Notes: a model not told the origin generated them from the sequence alone. DNA of 37,500 nucleotides from Nemertoderma westbladi (GCA_032718475.1 JAUCBJ010005134.1:1-37500), one strand, 5' to 3'. Positions 1 through 10,354 are shown, counted from the stretch's first letter. Translations and numbers: made by a program.

Positions 1-488
1 TCACGCATCGCCATTGTGTGTACCACTGTGTTAAACAGTAGATCCCGCATCGCCATTGTGTGTACCACAGTGTTAAACAGTAGATCACGCATCGCCATTG
101 TGTGTACCACTGTGTTAAACAGTAGATCCCGCATCGCCATTGTGTGTACCACAGTGTTATACAGTAGATCACGCATCGCCATTGTGTGTGCCACTGTGTT
201 AAACAGTAGATCACGCATCGCCATTGTGTGTACCACAGTGTTAAACAGTAGATCACGCATCGCCATTGTGTGTACCACTGTGTTAAACAGTAGATCCCGC
301 ATCGCCATTGTGTGTACCACTGTGTTAAACAGTAGATCACGCATCGCCATTGTGTGTACCACTGTGTTAAACAGTAGATCCCGCATCGCCATTGTGTGTA
401 CCACTGTGTTAAACAGTAGATCACGCATCGCCATTGTATGTACCACTGTGTTAAACAGTAGATCACGCATCGCCATTGTGTGTACCAG
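1..488. repeat. 42-bp tandem satellite array
   Basis: About 11.6 head-to-tail copies of a 42-bp unit run from the window edge. Copies begin TCACGCATCGCC or TCCCGCATCGCC and differ at only a few sites. Because 42 is a multiple of three, one frame stays open for 160 codons with a repeated 14-residue peptide. That reading frame follows from the period and is not evidence for a gene. Each unit holds an imperfect palindrome (CTGTGTTAAACAG). The array is cut by the left edge, so its true size is unknown. Confidence 0.97.
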
Positions 489-499
489 GCTCATATAAA

Positions 500-1353
500 A
501 TTATATAATATGCGTTACTAACCAATTAATTTACAGATTCAGGGGAAAATCCACCCCTGAGAAATATCGCAACACCATTTTTGGATAAAAAATGAAATAT
601 AATATAATAATGATTTATATATCGAGGAAACAACATTTTCCAATTGACAACCCAACTAATCCAATTGACAAATTAAATATTAGAGTCATGCAACACTGAG
701 TGATAGCAAAAATGAATAAGATATATAATAAATATGAAAGAAAGAAAATAAAATGTATGAATGACTAGTTCCACCAGCTAGTTGGAGGGGTTGGTTGGTC
801 TTTATGGCGGGTGCGGTTTAATGGTGGTGGTGGGGAGGGGGGGGGGGGGGTGGGGGGGGGGGGGTATGGGTAGACGATTGGCGAAGAAACGCACAAAAAC
901 GTTAACTATAAATTTCAATCAAGATATTATTATTTATGCATTAAAATAAAATAACAACGCGAAATAATAGAAAATAATTAATTGTCTTTACATAGAGTTG
1001 GTAAGAAAACTGACAGAAATTTTATTTTTAATTATAAAATATGGAACCATTGAACAAAGTTGCTAGCTGTGCAGCATTTGTTGTGCGAAAATTTCTGCCA
1101 TCTACCCTAATAGTTAACATATTTCCAACATTAGAAGATAAAATAAATAAAAACTAATTCGAATGGTTTATTGCGACGATTAATTATTGTAAACCTAGAA
1201 TAACGTGATAACTGATGGCATTAAAAGGTCGAACCGGGTATTAATAATAATTTGGATACGCATTACATCAATAAAACTTATTTAATTAAAACGAAAATAA
1301 ACGTTAGGAAATATGTCGACTATGTCTAACAACTAGATATACCGGTACCTCAC
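500..1353. other. Non-coding, AT-rich; G-tract at 837-864
   Basis: No exon was recognised. The stretch holds a G homopolymer (14 G, one T, 13 G at 837-864). The last exon of the tetraspanin gene should lie to the left of 1354. I looked here for a short hydrophobic continuation followed by a stop and did not find a convincing one, so that exon may lie beyond the satellite, outside the window. Confidence 0.6.
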
Positions 1354-1437
1354 CTCCACAGCAAGCACTGTCGCACCAATTATCCCTATTGCTGTTGAAT
1401 ACTTTTCCAAGGTTTGGAAGGTAGAAAATGCGCATCC
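1354..1437 (-). CDS. Tetraspanin gene, exon encoding end of large loop and TM4 (partial gene)
   Basis: An 84-bp, phase 0/0 exon on the minus strand, encoding 28 residues. It starts after a CAG acceptor with Gly-Cys (the last large-loop cysteine), runs through GCAFSTFQTLEKY and then a hydrophobic stretch (AIGIIGATVLAVE) that enters the fourth membrane helix. It ends at a GTGAGG donor. The penultimate coding exon of tetraspanins is typically 84 bp and encodes just this segment, ending in the conserved intramembrane Glu; here the last residue is Glu. The reading frame joins that of the exon at 3129-3308. The final exon (end of TM4 and C-terminal tail) was not found between here and the window edge. 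Confidence 0.88.
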
Positions 1438-1764
1438 CTGGCGATTAGCAATGCAAAACAATAAAAGTTACAAATAGCATCTAGATGAGAAACCGCGTGA
1501 ATTATTACAGGGAGAACCAAAAAGGTCACTTCCCTCACTCAAACAGTTTAGTGTCATTTACAAACTTTGAGGGAACACGTGTGTGTTTTCTCCCACAAAC
1601 CTCTATCAGCACCACACCAATGCCGCAACCTCCGACTATCATGGCGTAATTCCCCAACCACTCGAACATAGCGGTGCTACAATCCTAAAGATAGGAGAGT
1701 TAATTATCACCAGAGCTCAGCAGTATTGCGGATGCCAGGTTATTCAATTGCGAAGCGGATTGGC

Positions 1765-1992
1765 TATGATATGGGCCAGTTCTCCGTTGAACGAGACAAT
1801 GCCTATTACGATTGTTCAGAAGTTGTATTGATTAAAAGGTTAACCGGCTTCTTGGTGGGCGCGAAATCCCCACCAAGAAGGTGGGGATTAGGCGAAAGAG
1901 TTTTGTATTATTATTTAAACGAATGATACTTAGATAGGTTGAATAATAAATGGGAATTACCGAGGGCTTTTGAGAAACTGGCCCATATTATA
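1765..1992. repeat. Small foldback-like inverted repeat
   Basis: A segment reading ATGGGCCAGTTCTC near 1771 is matched by an inverted copy, GAGAAACTGGCCCAT, near 1972. Roughly concentric inside them is a perfect 12-bp stem (1848-1859 pairing with 1869-1880, CTTCTTGGTGGG) with a 9-nt loop. The architecture resembles a short MITE or foldback. No target duplication was established. Confidence 0.5.
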
Positions 1993-2188
1993 TGAATAAT
2001 GAAAGCAATTATGATTATCATGCAGGTGGATGTTATGGCCCCTTTTAGATATCATTTCAATGGGGAGCGGCTAATAAAACCGGCGTTTTTGTAACCTCAA
2101 CAAAGAGCAAAGCTATACCAAATCCGGCCAGTTCCAAACCATGGCTGTAAATCAAATCGGAGACCGCTGGGCCACAACCCTAGTAAAC

Positions 2189-2250
2189 AAAGTGGTACAG
2201 TTAGTGAATAAAGTGGTACAGTTATTGAATAAAGTGGTACAGTTTGTAGA
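2189..2250. repeat. Three copies of a 21-bp repeat
   Basis: Three adjacent copies of AAAGTGGTACAGTT plus a variable tail, period 21 bp. Short and near-identical; no function apparent. Confidence 0.85.
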
Positions 2251-3128
2251 CAGACACCTAGAAATGTTATAAAACGTATCTCAATAACATAAGTTGATAA
2301 TGTTAACAGTCTACACCCAACTCTATTAAAAACAAAAATGACGTTGTAGTTAAAAAATACAAGTGTAGAATTCCAACCCTAGAAAAATAAATCGTTCATG
2401 GTCAGAAGGTTTTTCTAGGACAAACATTTGTGGACCATTTGTACAGGTTGGTTGTTGGGTAATTCAATTGATCGAGAGGTTTACCTATGTTGCAACGAGA
2501 TAGTTAGGGGGAGTGGATTGATTACGTTTGAAAGAGTTAAAAACTGATTTGGTTATGGAAAGGCAATAATATCGAATATCGAATCTATAATAATTGTGCG
2601 CGGTGCGTTAAGGTTGAGTGGAATGGCTATAAACTCCAGCTGAAATAATAAGATACAATATAATTCAGTATTATCCATCCACCAATGTAGTCAGTTGTAG
2701 AAAAAGTTAATTTATTTTATGTGCGTCAGGTACAAAGAGCTAAGTTTATTTGGCAAACTCCGCGATAAAGGTTGAGGTGTGGTGTATGAATTGTATGCAC
2801 ACTACACAGTAACCTCAATATCAGTAACCAATCTTAAACAAAGAAGAGATTGAGAAACGAACAAACACTTGGATTACTAATTGGCAATGTAATTACATTT
2901 TCAGGTAAATCCCAACCTAGGTGCGCGGCACACCCAAACGGTAAACGACTAATAGAAACTGACAAACACCGAGAAAATATATATTGAGACAAATCGAATA
3001 CCCTGGAAATACAAAAATAAAATTCATGCCGCAAATATTGAAACAAAAGAATCCGTAATTTATCTAGATCTAAAAATAAACTCGAGGACATTACATAATA
3101 TGAAGTAAGTGTATTATATAATACTTAC

Positions 3129-3308
3129 CTCAACCTTCTTTACATTCTCGTTGTCTTTACCCTTTTGACACGACTGGTATTCCGCAACTTTGTCCTTGTA
3201 CTGGTTGCAACACGACGGAGGATAGTCTGTTTCGTTGGTAGCCACCAGATTCAGCTGGATCGGACTTCCATTGTAATCCGTGTAGTTATTACCTCCGCAG
3301 CAATCGAA
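3129..3308 (-). CDS. Tetraspanin gene, CCG-motif exon of the large extracellular loop
   Basis: A 180-bp, phase 0/0 exon on the minus strand encoding 60 residues. It begins FDCCGG, the diagnostic CCG motif of the tetraspanin large extracellular loop, and carries a second pair of loop cysteines in PPSCC plus one in YQSC. These form the loop disulfides in the family. Two possible N-glycosylation sites are visible (NYT, NET). The acceptor (TACTTTCAG) and donor (GTAAGTAT) are strong. It joins in frame to the exons at 4769-4882 and 1354-1437. Confidence 0.95.
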
Positions 3309-3450
3309 CTGAAAGTAAGTATGATTGAAAACAAGGAATATTTGGTGGGAGTCCGTTGGGCCGGGGTTATATAACGGTAAACAAACTCGCTATATTTGCC
3401 TCATATAAAAAATAATAATTATTAATCGAAGAAAAAGGAGGGAACTCCAT

Positions 3451-3515
3451 CTTAGGGATATCCCCGTCCCAGAATCGATATTTTCATTTCGGCCGGAACC
3501 GGAATTTAGGGGGTA
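3451..3515. repeat. Short dispersed-repeat remnant
   Basis: Holds GGGATATCCCCGTCCCAG followed shortly by TTTCGGCCG, resembling the TTTCGGCCG-containing sequence next to the hAT-like end at 7156-7230. It may be a fragment of the same family. Weakly supported. Confidence 0.3.
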
Positions 3516-3619
3516 CTTCAGACTTTATACTATCTGCCATCAGGCCAGGTCTATTTTTACCACGTAATTGGAACCGGGATGTGGTCATTTTAGAAATTTT
3601 TTTACATCTTGGCTGAAAA

Positions 3620-4759
3620 CTTCTCAAATCCGTTACCCCTTTACCCTATTACGCCCCTTTACGTACTTTCTCTAATCCGTTACCATACCGCCCCCTTTAC
3701 GTACCTTCTCTAATCCGTTACCATACCGCCCCCTTTACGTACCTTCTCTAATCCGTTACCATACTGCCCCCTTTACGTATCTTCTCTAATCCGTTACCAT
3801 ACCGCCCCCTTTACGTACCTTCTCTAATCCGTTACCATACCGCCCACTTTACGTACCTTCTCTAATCCGTTACCATACCGCCCCCTTTACGTACCTTCTC
3901 TAATCCGTTACCATACTGCCCCCTTTACGTACCTTCTCTAATCCGTTACCATACTGCCCCCTTTACGTACCTTCTCTAATCCGTTACCATACCGCCCCCT
4001 TTACGTACCTTCTCTAATCCGTTACCATACCGCCCCCTTTACGTACCTTCTCTAATCCGTTACCATACCGCCCCCTTTACGTACCTTCTCTAATCCGTTA
4101 CCATACCGCCCCCTTTACGTACCTTCTCTAATCCGTAACCATACTGCCCCCTTTACGTACCTTCTCTAATCCGTTACCATACCGCCCCCTTTACGTACCT
4201 TCTCTAATCCGTTACCATACCGCCCCCTTTACGTACCTTCTCTAATCCGTTACCATACCGCCCCCTTTACGTACCTTCTCTAATCCGTTACCATACCGCC
4301 CCCTTTACGTACCTTCTCTAATCCGTAACCATACTGCCCCCTTTACGTACCTTCTCTAATCCGTTACCATACCGCCCCCTTTACGTACCTTCTCTAATCC
4401 GTTACCATACCGCCCCCTTTACGTACCTTCTCTAATCCGTAACCATACTGCCCCCTTTACGTACCTTCTCTAATCCGTTACCATACTGCCCCCTTTACGT
4501 ACCTTCTCTAATCCGTTACCATACTGCCCCCTTTACGTACCTTCTCTAATCCGTTACCATACCGCCCCCTTTACGTACCTTCTCTAATCCGTTACCATAC
4601 TGCCCCCTTTACGTACCTTCTCTAATCCGTTACCATACTGCCCCCTTTACGTACCTTCTCTAATCCGTTACCATACTGCCCCCTTTACGTACCTTCTCTA
4701 ATCCGTTACCATACTGCCCCCTTTACGTACCTTCTCTAATCCGTTACCATACTGCCCCA
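3620..4759. repeat. 38-bp minisatellite, about 30 copies, inside a tetraspanin intron
   Basis: About 30 copies of a 38-bp unit containing TCTCTAATCCGTTACC and GCCCCCTTTACGTACC. The left end is irregular (first copies degraded) and the rest are nearly identical. Variants are C/T before GCCCCC and T/A in CCGTTACC or CCGTAACC. The last copy stops 9 bp before the exon at 4769, so on the gene strand the array begins just inside the 5' splice site. It occupies most of the intron between the exons at 4769-4882 and 3129-3308. Confidence 0.97.
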
Positions 4760-4768
4760 GTTACTTAC

Positions 4769-4882
4769 CTGCTCTTGTACAAAGTAGAATGAATCGATGG
4801 CTGCCTCTTCGAGGGCGTTGGCTGGGTCGTATTTGTTGGCAACCTTGGTGTAACCTTTCTGGAACTCTTCTAACAAAGTGTC
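4769..4882 (-). CDS. Tetraspanin gene, first large-loop exon
   Basis: A 114-bp, phase 0/0 exon on the minus strand, 38 residues, starting DTLLEEFQKGY and ending DSFYFVQEQ. Spliced to the 3129-3308 exon it reads VQEQ-FDCCGG, the usual approach of helix B to the CCG motif. The preceding exon ends IIYK, giving the familiar YK-D junction after TM3. Donor is CAG/GTAAGTAA; acceptor is GTCTTCAG. No cysteine is present, as expected for helices A and B. Confidence 0.95.
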
Positions 4883-5750
4883 CTGAAGACAAAATAATGT
4901 TGGTGAATGACAATACATTAATACAAATTATAGACATCTGTAATTTATTGTTCTTTAATGTTAAATGTAATAAAATGTGGGGCGAGCCGCGAAGCGTCGT
5001 TGTCGTCGTCTAATTGTTGATCCCTAGTAACTCGGTCAGTTATTGATTAAATTAAACCAAACTTGGTACGTATGTAAACCGTTTAGAAAGAATTTGAAGT
5101 TTGGTGAAAAATCATACCTGTATGAATTGACAGACTGAAGTCTGTCAGTCGATACCAATAGTTTCAGACTTTTGATAAATACCGCAATAATTCTGACAAT
5201 CATATATCAAATTAAACCAAACTTGGTAAACATGAGGTCTCCCAGAGCTTTAGAAAGATTCTGGAGTTCTATGGCGGCGTATTGTAAGTACAAACAAATA
5301 TTCGGATCACAGCCTCTCAGGTTAGTCTCGTGCTGCGCGAAGATCTCACAAACTTGTAATATTTGGGATACCCGTATAATTATTTGTGCTGTTTTCTTTT
5401 AAAAAGAAATATATACCGGACAGGCAGTGACTAATGATACGGGACGTCGGTTCTGTTAGACCCCACCACACAGGACAACCATTTACGATAGTTTCTTAAA
5501 TTACTGGTAAATTTTCAATTAGCAGTGGTTAGGAAAACACACGTGTATGCCTACCGTACCGTGCATCACGTATCCCATTAGATTTACCAGATGGTTGCAG
5601 TGAAGTACATATTAATTGGTAGAAAATTTTTAAAAATTGTTTATTTTAGATTTAATTTAATTCAGGATTTAGACCGGTAAACTAGAACTATTCAATAGAA
5701 CCTAGAGAAAGTACAGAGGTTTCTTAAAGCGCATTATTGGCATTAAAAAT
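4883..5750. other. Intron with copies of a dispersed repeat
   Basis: Two copies of a motif ATTAAACCAAACTTGGTA occur near 5050 and 5211. The first is followed by GTTTGGTGAAAAATCATAC. The same string order (ACCAAACTTAGTA ... GTTTGGTGAAAAATCATGC) recurs near 23725-23805 inside the LTR element, so these are copies of one interspersed repeat. No coding signal. Confidence 0.6.
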
Positions 5751-5813
5751 GCGGGGTAGCTCAGTTAGTTAGCGCCGGGCCTGCAATCTACTGATTGTAG
5801 GTTCAGCCCCGCC
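5751..5813 (+). repeat. tRNA-like SINE head
   Basis: Begins GCGGGGTAGCTCAGTTAG, matching an A-box (TAGCTCAGTTAG...) and ends GGTTCAGCCCCGCC, close to a B-box (GGTTCRANNCC). GCGGGG at the start can pair with CCCCGC at the end. It is only about 63 bp and the T-stem and anticodon stem do not pair properly, so it is not a functional tRNA. It is best read as the tRNA-derived head of a SINE. The body probably runs on to about 6000, but its end was not defined. Confidence 0.6.
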
Positions 5814-6325
5814 AGGGTCCGACTCAGCCTTTCATGGGCAACACTTGGGATAGGAGTAACGACAACCCCTACTACCTTCGCGTACCAGCTATCGAAAGAG
5901 GATCCTCAGACTGTTTGCTTTGCTTGCATTGGCATTACACGTAACTCACCCATCTTTACATTCTATTTGTAGAAACTGGGGTAGTTCCACTGGCTCTCTG
6001 AGAAAGCCCTCGATAATAAAATTCTGGATAAGAATATTGTCTCTACCTAACTAACAACAGGTTTAAACAAGACTAATCCTAATGAATTGTTGGGCGAGGG
6101 AAGGAGAAATCATAAGTGGCACCAATTCAAACAGGGTAGATGGCCAGTTGTACTATGTACTAGAGGCAAGAAGTTATAAAACTACATGAGTTGAGTATTT
6201 TGGAGTTATGGCCTATATATTTTACATTACAAGCCAGGATGTCGACCTCATCGAGATAACCTTCCTGAAGATCTTGAAACTGTAATGTTGGATTCAGTTA
6301 TACAATAATCATGTTATAACACCAA
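5814..6325. other. Probable SINE body and intron sequence
   Basis: Follows the tRNA-like head with no open coding frame of note. Contains GAGAAAGCCCTCG near 6000, resembling in inverted form CGAGGGCTTTTGAGAAA at 1961, which may mark a shared repeat tail. Confidence 0.35.
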
Positions 6326-6675
6326 ATCATCTTACTTTATCAGTTATGATGTATATTTCATATTACAAGCCAAGATTCTGTGAAGCATTCTTATTTCTTA
6401 CTATAGATTTCTAGTGGTGGTAATGGACTCCTTTTGGGCTCATTGGAACTGCAATAGTTGATTTAGACCCATAGTACCGGTGTCACTAAAAAAATCCTCC
6501 AATGAGAATCTATCGTATCGCGATTATGTCGAAGTCTTGGTTTGTAATGTAAAATTCAAAATACTGATAATTTGGTCTTAAAACATAAAACATGCCTCTA
6601 TATAGTATAACTAAATCGACTATTGGGTTCCTAAGAGACCCAAATGAGTCACATATCACCACTCAAAACCTAAAA
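6326..6675. repeat. Imperfect foldback repeat, arms about 150 bp
   Basis: The left arm (about 6326-6490) is matched in inverted orientation by the right arm (about 6530-6675). Examples: ACAAGCCAAGATT near 6363 against the reverse complement of CTTGGTTTGTAA at 6536, and, in reverse complement of the left arm, CTAAATCAACTATT against CTAAATCGACTATT near 6610. The spacer is about 40 bp. It looks like a palindromic MITE; ends and target duplication were not resolved. A related string, TTTTACATTACAAGCCAGG, occurs near 6220. Confidence 0.6.
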
Positions 6676-6977
6676 CACCTATAATGAAAATGAAATACAT
6701 TCCGATAATATCGAAATATATGTAAAGTTACAATCCGCGAAAAAATGGCATGCATCTCAGATGACAGTTTCACATAAGCCAAATAAATCAATAAATGCGC
6801 TTCTAACAAACTAAAAATAGCCCTCATATGACCACCAGAAGTGTGTCTCGTGGCAAAACGCACCATCGCGACCTCATCGCTAATCGCGATTATAGTGGGA
6901 GTACTTTAGGGGCGTGAACACCGGGTAGACTTCAACCAAATAATGCCGGCACTTCTCGCTCCCCCGGGAGAACCAAC

Positions 6978-7099
6978 CTTATATATAATTGCAAGAATAG
7001 CGCCAACCAGTTCCACAATTAGAATCAGAACAACCAAAATGGAGAAAATATACAAACAGACTTTACTTTCTCTAATTGCTCCACAACAACCGAAAAGCC
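6978..7099 (-). CDS. Tetraspanin gene, TM2 end to TM3 exon
   Basis: A 122-bp exon on the minus strand, entered in phase 1 and left in phase 0, 40 full codons. It opens LFGCCGAIRESKVC, the conserved GCCGA-x-R/K-E-S short inner loop between TM2 and TM3, where juxtamembrane cysteines are palmitoylated in the family. It then runs through a hydrophobic TM3 (YIFSILVVLILIVELVG) and ends IIYK. The acceptor TTTCTGTTTCAG is strong; the donor AAG/GTTGGT is acceptable. The first two bases complete a Gly codon with the last base of the 11515-11662 exon. Confidence 0.95.
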
Positions 7100-7147
7100 C
7101 TGAAACAGAAATAAGACATATGCAATGAAATATTTATAACAAATACA

Positions 7148-7155
7148 AGTATATT
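7148..7155. repeat. Possible 8-bp target duplication, left
   Basis: AGTATATT directly before AGTGTTGC. The partner at 10704-10711 is AGTATACC; 6 of 8 bases match. It supports, weakly, a hAT insertion bounded at 7156 and 10703. Confidence 0.35.
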
Positions 7156-7398
7156 AGTGTTGCAACGGGATCGGGATCCACAATTTTCGGTATAGGGATT
7201 TTTGATTTTATTTCGGCCGTACTCAACTCATCCAAAACCTAAAATAGCTATCTACCCTGCCCTCTTTATATGATTAAAAAAATCTTTCGAGAAATCTCAT
7301 GTACTAAAAAATGCCTAGATATGTAAAAATGGCCAATGACTTTTTCAAATGGTTCACAGACGTAGTTTATTTCATTTCACTTACGTTTTTAATATAAC

Positions 7399-7989
7399 AG
7401 TGGTGCAGACACTGTTGAAGACACTGGTGCAGACACTGGTGCAGACAGTGGTGCAGACAGTGGTGCAGACACTGGTGCAGACAGTGGTGCAGACACTGGT
7501 GCAGACAGTGGTGCATTCACTGGTGCAGACAGTGGTGCAGACAGTGGGGCAGACACTGGTGCAGACAGTGGTGCAGACACTGGTGCAGACACTGGTGCAG
7601 ACACTGGTGCAGACACTGGTGCAGAAACTGGTGCAGACAGTGTTGCATTTACTGGTGCAGACACTGGTGCAGACACCTGGTGCAGACACTGGTGCAGAGA
7701 CCTGGTGCAGACAGTGGTGCATTCACTGGTGCAGACACTGGTGCAGACACCTGGTGCAGACACTGGTGCAGAGACCTGGTGCAGACAGTGGTGCAAACAC
7801 TGGTGCAGACACCTGGTGCAGACACTGGTGCAGAGACCTGGTGCAGACAGTGGTGCAGACACTGGTGCAGACAGTGGTGCAGACACTGGTGCAGACACTG
7901 GTGCAGACACCTGGTGCAGACACTGGTGCAGACACCTGGTGCAGACACTGGTGCAGAGACCTGGTGCAGACAGTGGTGCAGGCACCTGT
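7399..7989. repeat. 12-bp minisatellite array, left copy (GTGCAGACACTG orientation)
   Basis: Roughly 49 units of a 12-bp repeat GGTGCAGACACT or GGTGCAGACAGT, with a few one- or two-base length changes (as in ACACCTGGTGCAG) and rare GTGCATTCACT variants. The unit length keeps several frames open on both strands, giving apparent Val-Gln-Thr-Leu or Ser-Ala-Pro-Val proteins of up to 250 codons. These are by-products of the repeat, not genes. Confidence 0.97.
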
Positions 7990-8499
7990 TGAAAATACTG
8001 AAATACCAGAGTGGACGCAACAAAACACGGAACCACCAGGCACTATTATATTATATTTTATCATAGACTTTATTATCTACAAATATGCGCGTAATTACTG
8101 AAAGGTTCTACATGAAGTAGGGAGGAAGTATGTAGTACAAGTCGGGGTGCGTGGGGGTGAATGTGCCCTGATTACAAATAATTATAAGTGGTGTGTACGA
8201 AAGTAATTAATCGGTATTCCCGTTTTCATATAAACAATAATGTCTACAAACAGTGAGCTGCATTAGCAATGTCTCCAAGGAATGAGGCTTAAGCGAAAGG
8301 GTTTGATTGCTTATACATGACCTACTTAAGGAAGAGTATGTTCAATTTGTTTACCTTTACTGGAGTCAAGGCTTATTAATAAAACGATGTAATCAAGTTA
8401 TTGTCTCATACTGGGGATATACAATAACTAACTAATAATATAGAGCATGAACCAGTACATGCTCAGTCGTCAGTATGACTTGTTGGCAACTAATTCATA
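7990..8499. other. Unassigned sequence between minisatellite and LINE A
   Basis: AT-rich, no exon or repeat recognised. The LINE must begin within or just after this stretch, since RT homology first appears near 8520. Confidence 0.5.
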
Positions 8500-9750
8500 T
8501 TATGTAATTGTTATTGAGTTTGTTTACCGGGATCCCATTGAGAGACTGCTCCGTGGAAATCAGAATGGGTTCCGTAAAGGTCGTGGGACCATGGAGCCCA
8601 TTTTGGCACTTAGAAGGATAATTGAAGAGTTATCAAAAAAGAAAGACAGGCATCTGGCTGTTATCTTTGTTGACTTCTTCAAGGCCTTTAATTCAGTCTC
8701 TCGCTAACGTATATTCAGCATACTTTAATTATATGGGATTCCTGATGAAATTATTGCATCATTGTTATGGGGCGTCCTCCAGGGAGACACACTTGCACCA
8801 TTCTTGTTCATAATTGTGGTTGACTATGTTCTACGCATGTCCTTAGATCATCATAATGATGATGGGGTGATGATAACTCCACCTACTGGCTCCAGAAGTC
8901 GAGGAAATCCTGCCAAGTACCTAACTGATATAGACTTTGCTGATGACATAGGAGTACTCTCAGAATCATTAGAGGGAGCCCAACGGCTCCTCAGCTCATT
9001 AGAACATGCTGCTTCTAGTGTTGGTCTTTTTATTAACTCAAGAAAGACCAAAATTTTGACAGTTAACTTTGAAAGTCCTCAGCAAGTCTCTGATCGGATG
9101 AGCATAAGCTCAGGGATGGTATGCTTGAGCATGTGGACGACTTCTGTTACCTGGGATCAAGGATCCGGAAGTCAGGTGAAGACCTTCGAATACGTAAGGG
9201 AAAGGCATGGGCAGCCTTGAATAGGCTTTCCAGGATTTGGAAGTCACCGAGAATTAATCGGAAACTTAAGGTCCGATTATTTAGAGCAGCAGTAGTTCCA
9301 GCACTCCTCTATGGGAGTCCATGCTGGGCTCTAACTGCTGAGGACACCAAATCTCTGGATGGCACATTCACAAGAATGCTATGTCGGGTTCATTGTGTCA
9401 AGTACATTGTACACATCTCCAACCAGACACTATATAACATTGGAGGTGTCTCATTGGTTCCCCCATGCTTCACACTAGAACAAAATCGCCTCCGCTTTGC
9501 AGGACATTTCTTTCTCCGTGAGGACCAGCCAGTGCATAATCTTGTACTTTGGCAGCCTCATGGAATGAATAGGCCTAAGCATGGTGGACAGCCCATGACT
9601 TTCTTGAGACGCATCTTAAAGGACACTGGCCTTGAAGATGCGGATGATCTAGCAAATGTCATGGGTGATAGGGAGTTGTGCCGGCGCAATTTTATCGACA
9701 AGCCGGCACAGCCTTCTTAAAAATGCAGCTGCAATGCAGCATGCCGATCC
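8500..9750 (+). pseudogene. LINE A: truncated non-LTR retrotransposon reverse transcriptase
   Basis: A 5'-truncated, frameshifted LINE. Order of fragments: RT finger and palm region (QNGFRKGRG, FVDFFKAFNSV) at about 8520-8707; a later palm part with GVLQGDTLAPFLF, then the catalytic box FADD (TDIDFADDI, near 8930) at 8762-9110; then a C-terminal region (LRIRKGKAWAALN, LLYGSPCW, LRFAGH, VLWQPHG) in a third frame, 9121-9720. The C-terminal segment is an unbroken 199 codons. At least two frameshifts and loss of the endonuclease make it inactive. The family is a non-LTR RT of the kind common in marine invertebrates; the clade was not determined. Confidence 0.9.
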
Positions 9751-9761
9751 TAGTAGTACTA

Positions 9762-10192
9762 GTCTGCACCACTGTCTGCACCAGTGTCTACACTACTGTC
9801 TGCACCACTGTCGGGCACCAGTGTCTACACCAGTGTCTGCACCACTGTCTGCACCAGTGTCTGCACCAGTGTTTGCAACAGAGTTTGCACCACTGTCTGC
9901 ACCACTGTTTGCACCACTGTCTGCATCACTGTCTGCACCACTGTCTGCACCACTGTCTGCATCAGTGTCTGCAACAGTGTCTGCACCAGTGTCTGCACCA
10001 GTATCTGCACCAGTGCCTGCATCAGTGTCTGCACCAGTGCCTGCATCAGTGTCTGCACCACTGTCTGCACCAGTGTCTGCACCAGTGTCTGCATCAGTAT
10101 CTGCACCAGTGTCTGCACCAGTGCCTGCACCAGTGTCTGCACCAGTGTCTGCAGCAGTCTCCGTACCAGTAGTGTCTGCACCAGTGTCTGCT
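9762..10192. repeat. 12-bp minisatellite array, right copy, inverted relative to 7399-7989
   Basis: About 36 units of CTGCACCAGTGT or CTGCACCACTGT, the reverse complement of the left array. It has more point variation (GCATCAGTGT, GCAACAGTGT, GTGCCTGC). It starts directly after the 3' end of LINE A and ends at TAACGTTTACACCC. Long apparent ORFs in several frames are again by-products of the period. Confidence 0.97.
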
Positions 10193-10205
10193 TAACGTTT
10201 ACACC

Positions 10206-10354
10206 CATTAAGAATGCTATGGCGGCTTACCAAAAAAATTTCACCGCCACAACTCCCTATCCCCCATGACTTTCGCGAGATTATCCGCATCTCCAAGGCC
10301 AGTTTCCGGTTCCTAGTGTCTGGTTGGAGATGTGTGCATTGTACTTGACACAGT
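10206..10354 (-). mobile_element. Inverted, internally deleted stub of the LINE A 3' end
   Basis: On the minus strand this matches the end of LINE A: CTGGCCTTGGAGATGCGGAT, GTCATGGGGGATAGGGAG and then the 3' CATTCTTAA. Upstream it jumps to GTCAAGTACAATGCACACATC, which corresponds to a point some 200 bp earlier in LINE A, so an internal block is missing. The stub and LINE A are tail to tail with the minisatellite between them. Confidence 0.85.

Larger units (their letters stand above)
1438..3128. other. Tetraspanin intron with small repeats
   Basis: An intron on the minus strand. It contains an inverted repeat (1765-1784 against 1972-1992) around a 12-bp perfect hairpin, and a short 21-bp tandem repeat near 2189-2250. 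Small open frames at 1583-1926 and 2834-3091 show no recognisable protein features and are not annotated. Confidence 0.7.

Noticed and set aside
16-498. 160-codon ORF across the 42-bp array
   Set aside because: The open frame follows from a period divisible by three; no independent coding evidence.
1021-1120. Last tetraspanin exon (minus strand, KFSHNKCC-like translation after an AG)
   Set aside because: Lacks the hydrophobic end of TM4 that should follow the 1354-1437 exon.
1-4759. CRISPR array, given regular repeats
   Set aside because: Units are contiguous with no unique spacers, and the DNA is eukaryotic.
5751-5813. Functional tRNA gene
   Set aside because: Too short, stems do not pair apart from the ends, B-box imperfect; better as a SINE head.
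7349-8101. Several 95-250 codon ORFs on both strands
   Set aside because: All lie in the 12-bp minisatellite, whose period keeps frames open.
9656-10269. ORFs of 127-179 codons rich in Ser-Ala-Pro-Val or Cys-Thr-Ser-Val
   Set aside because: Translations of the inverted 12-bp minisatellite.
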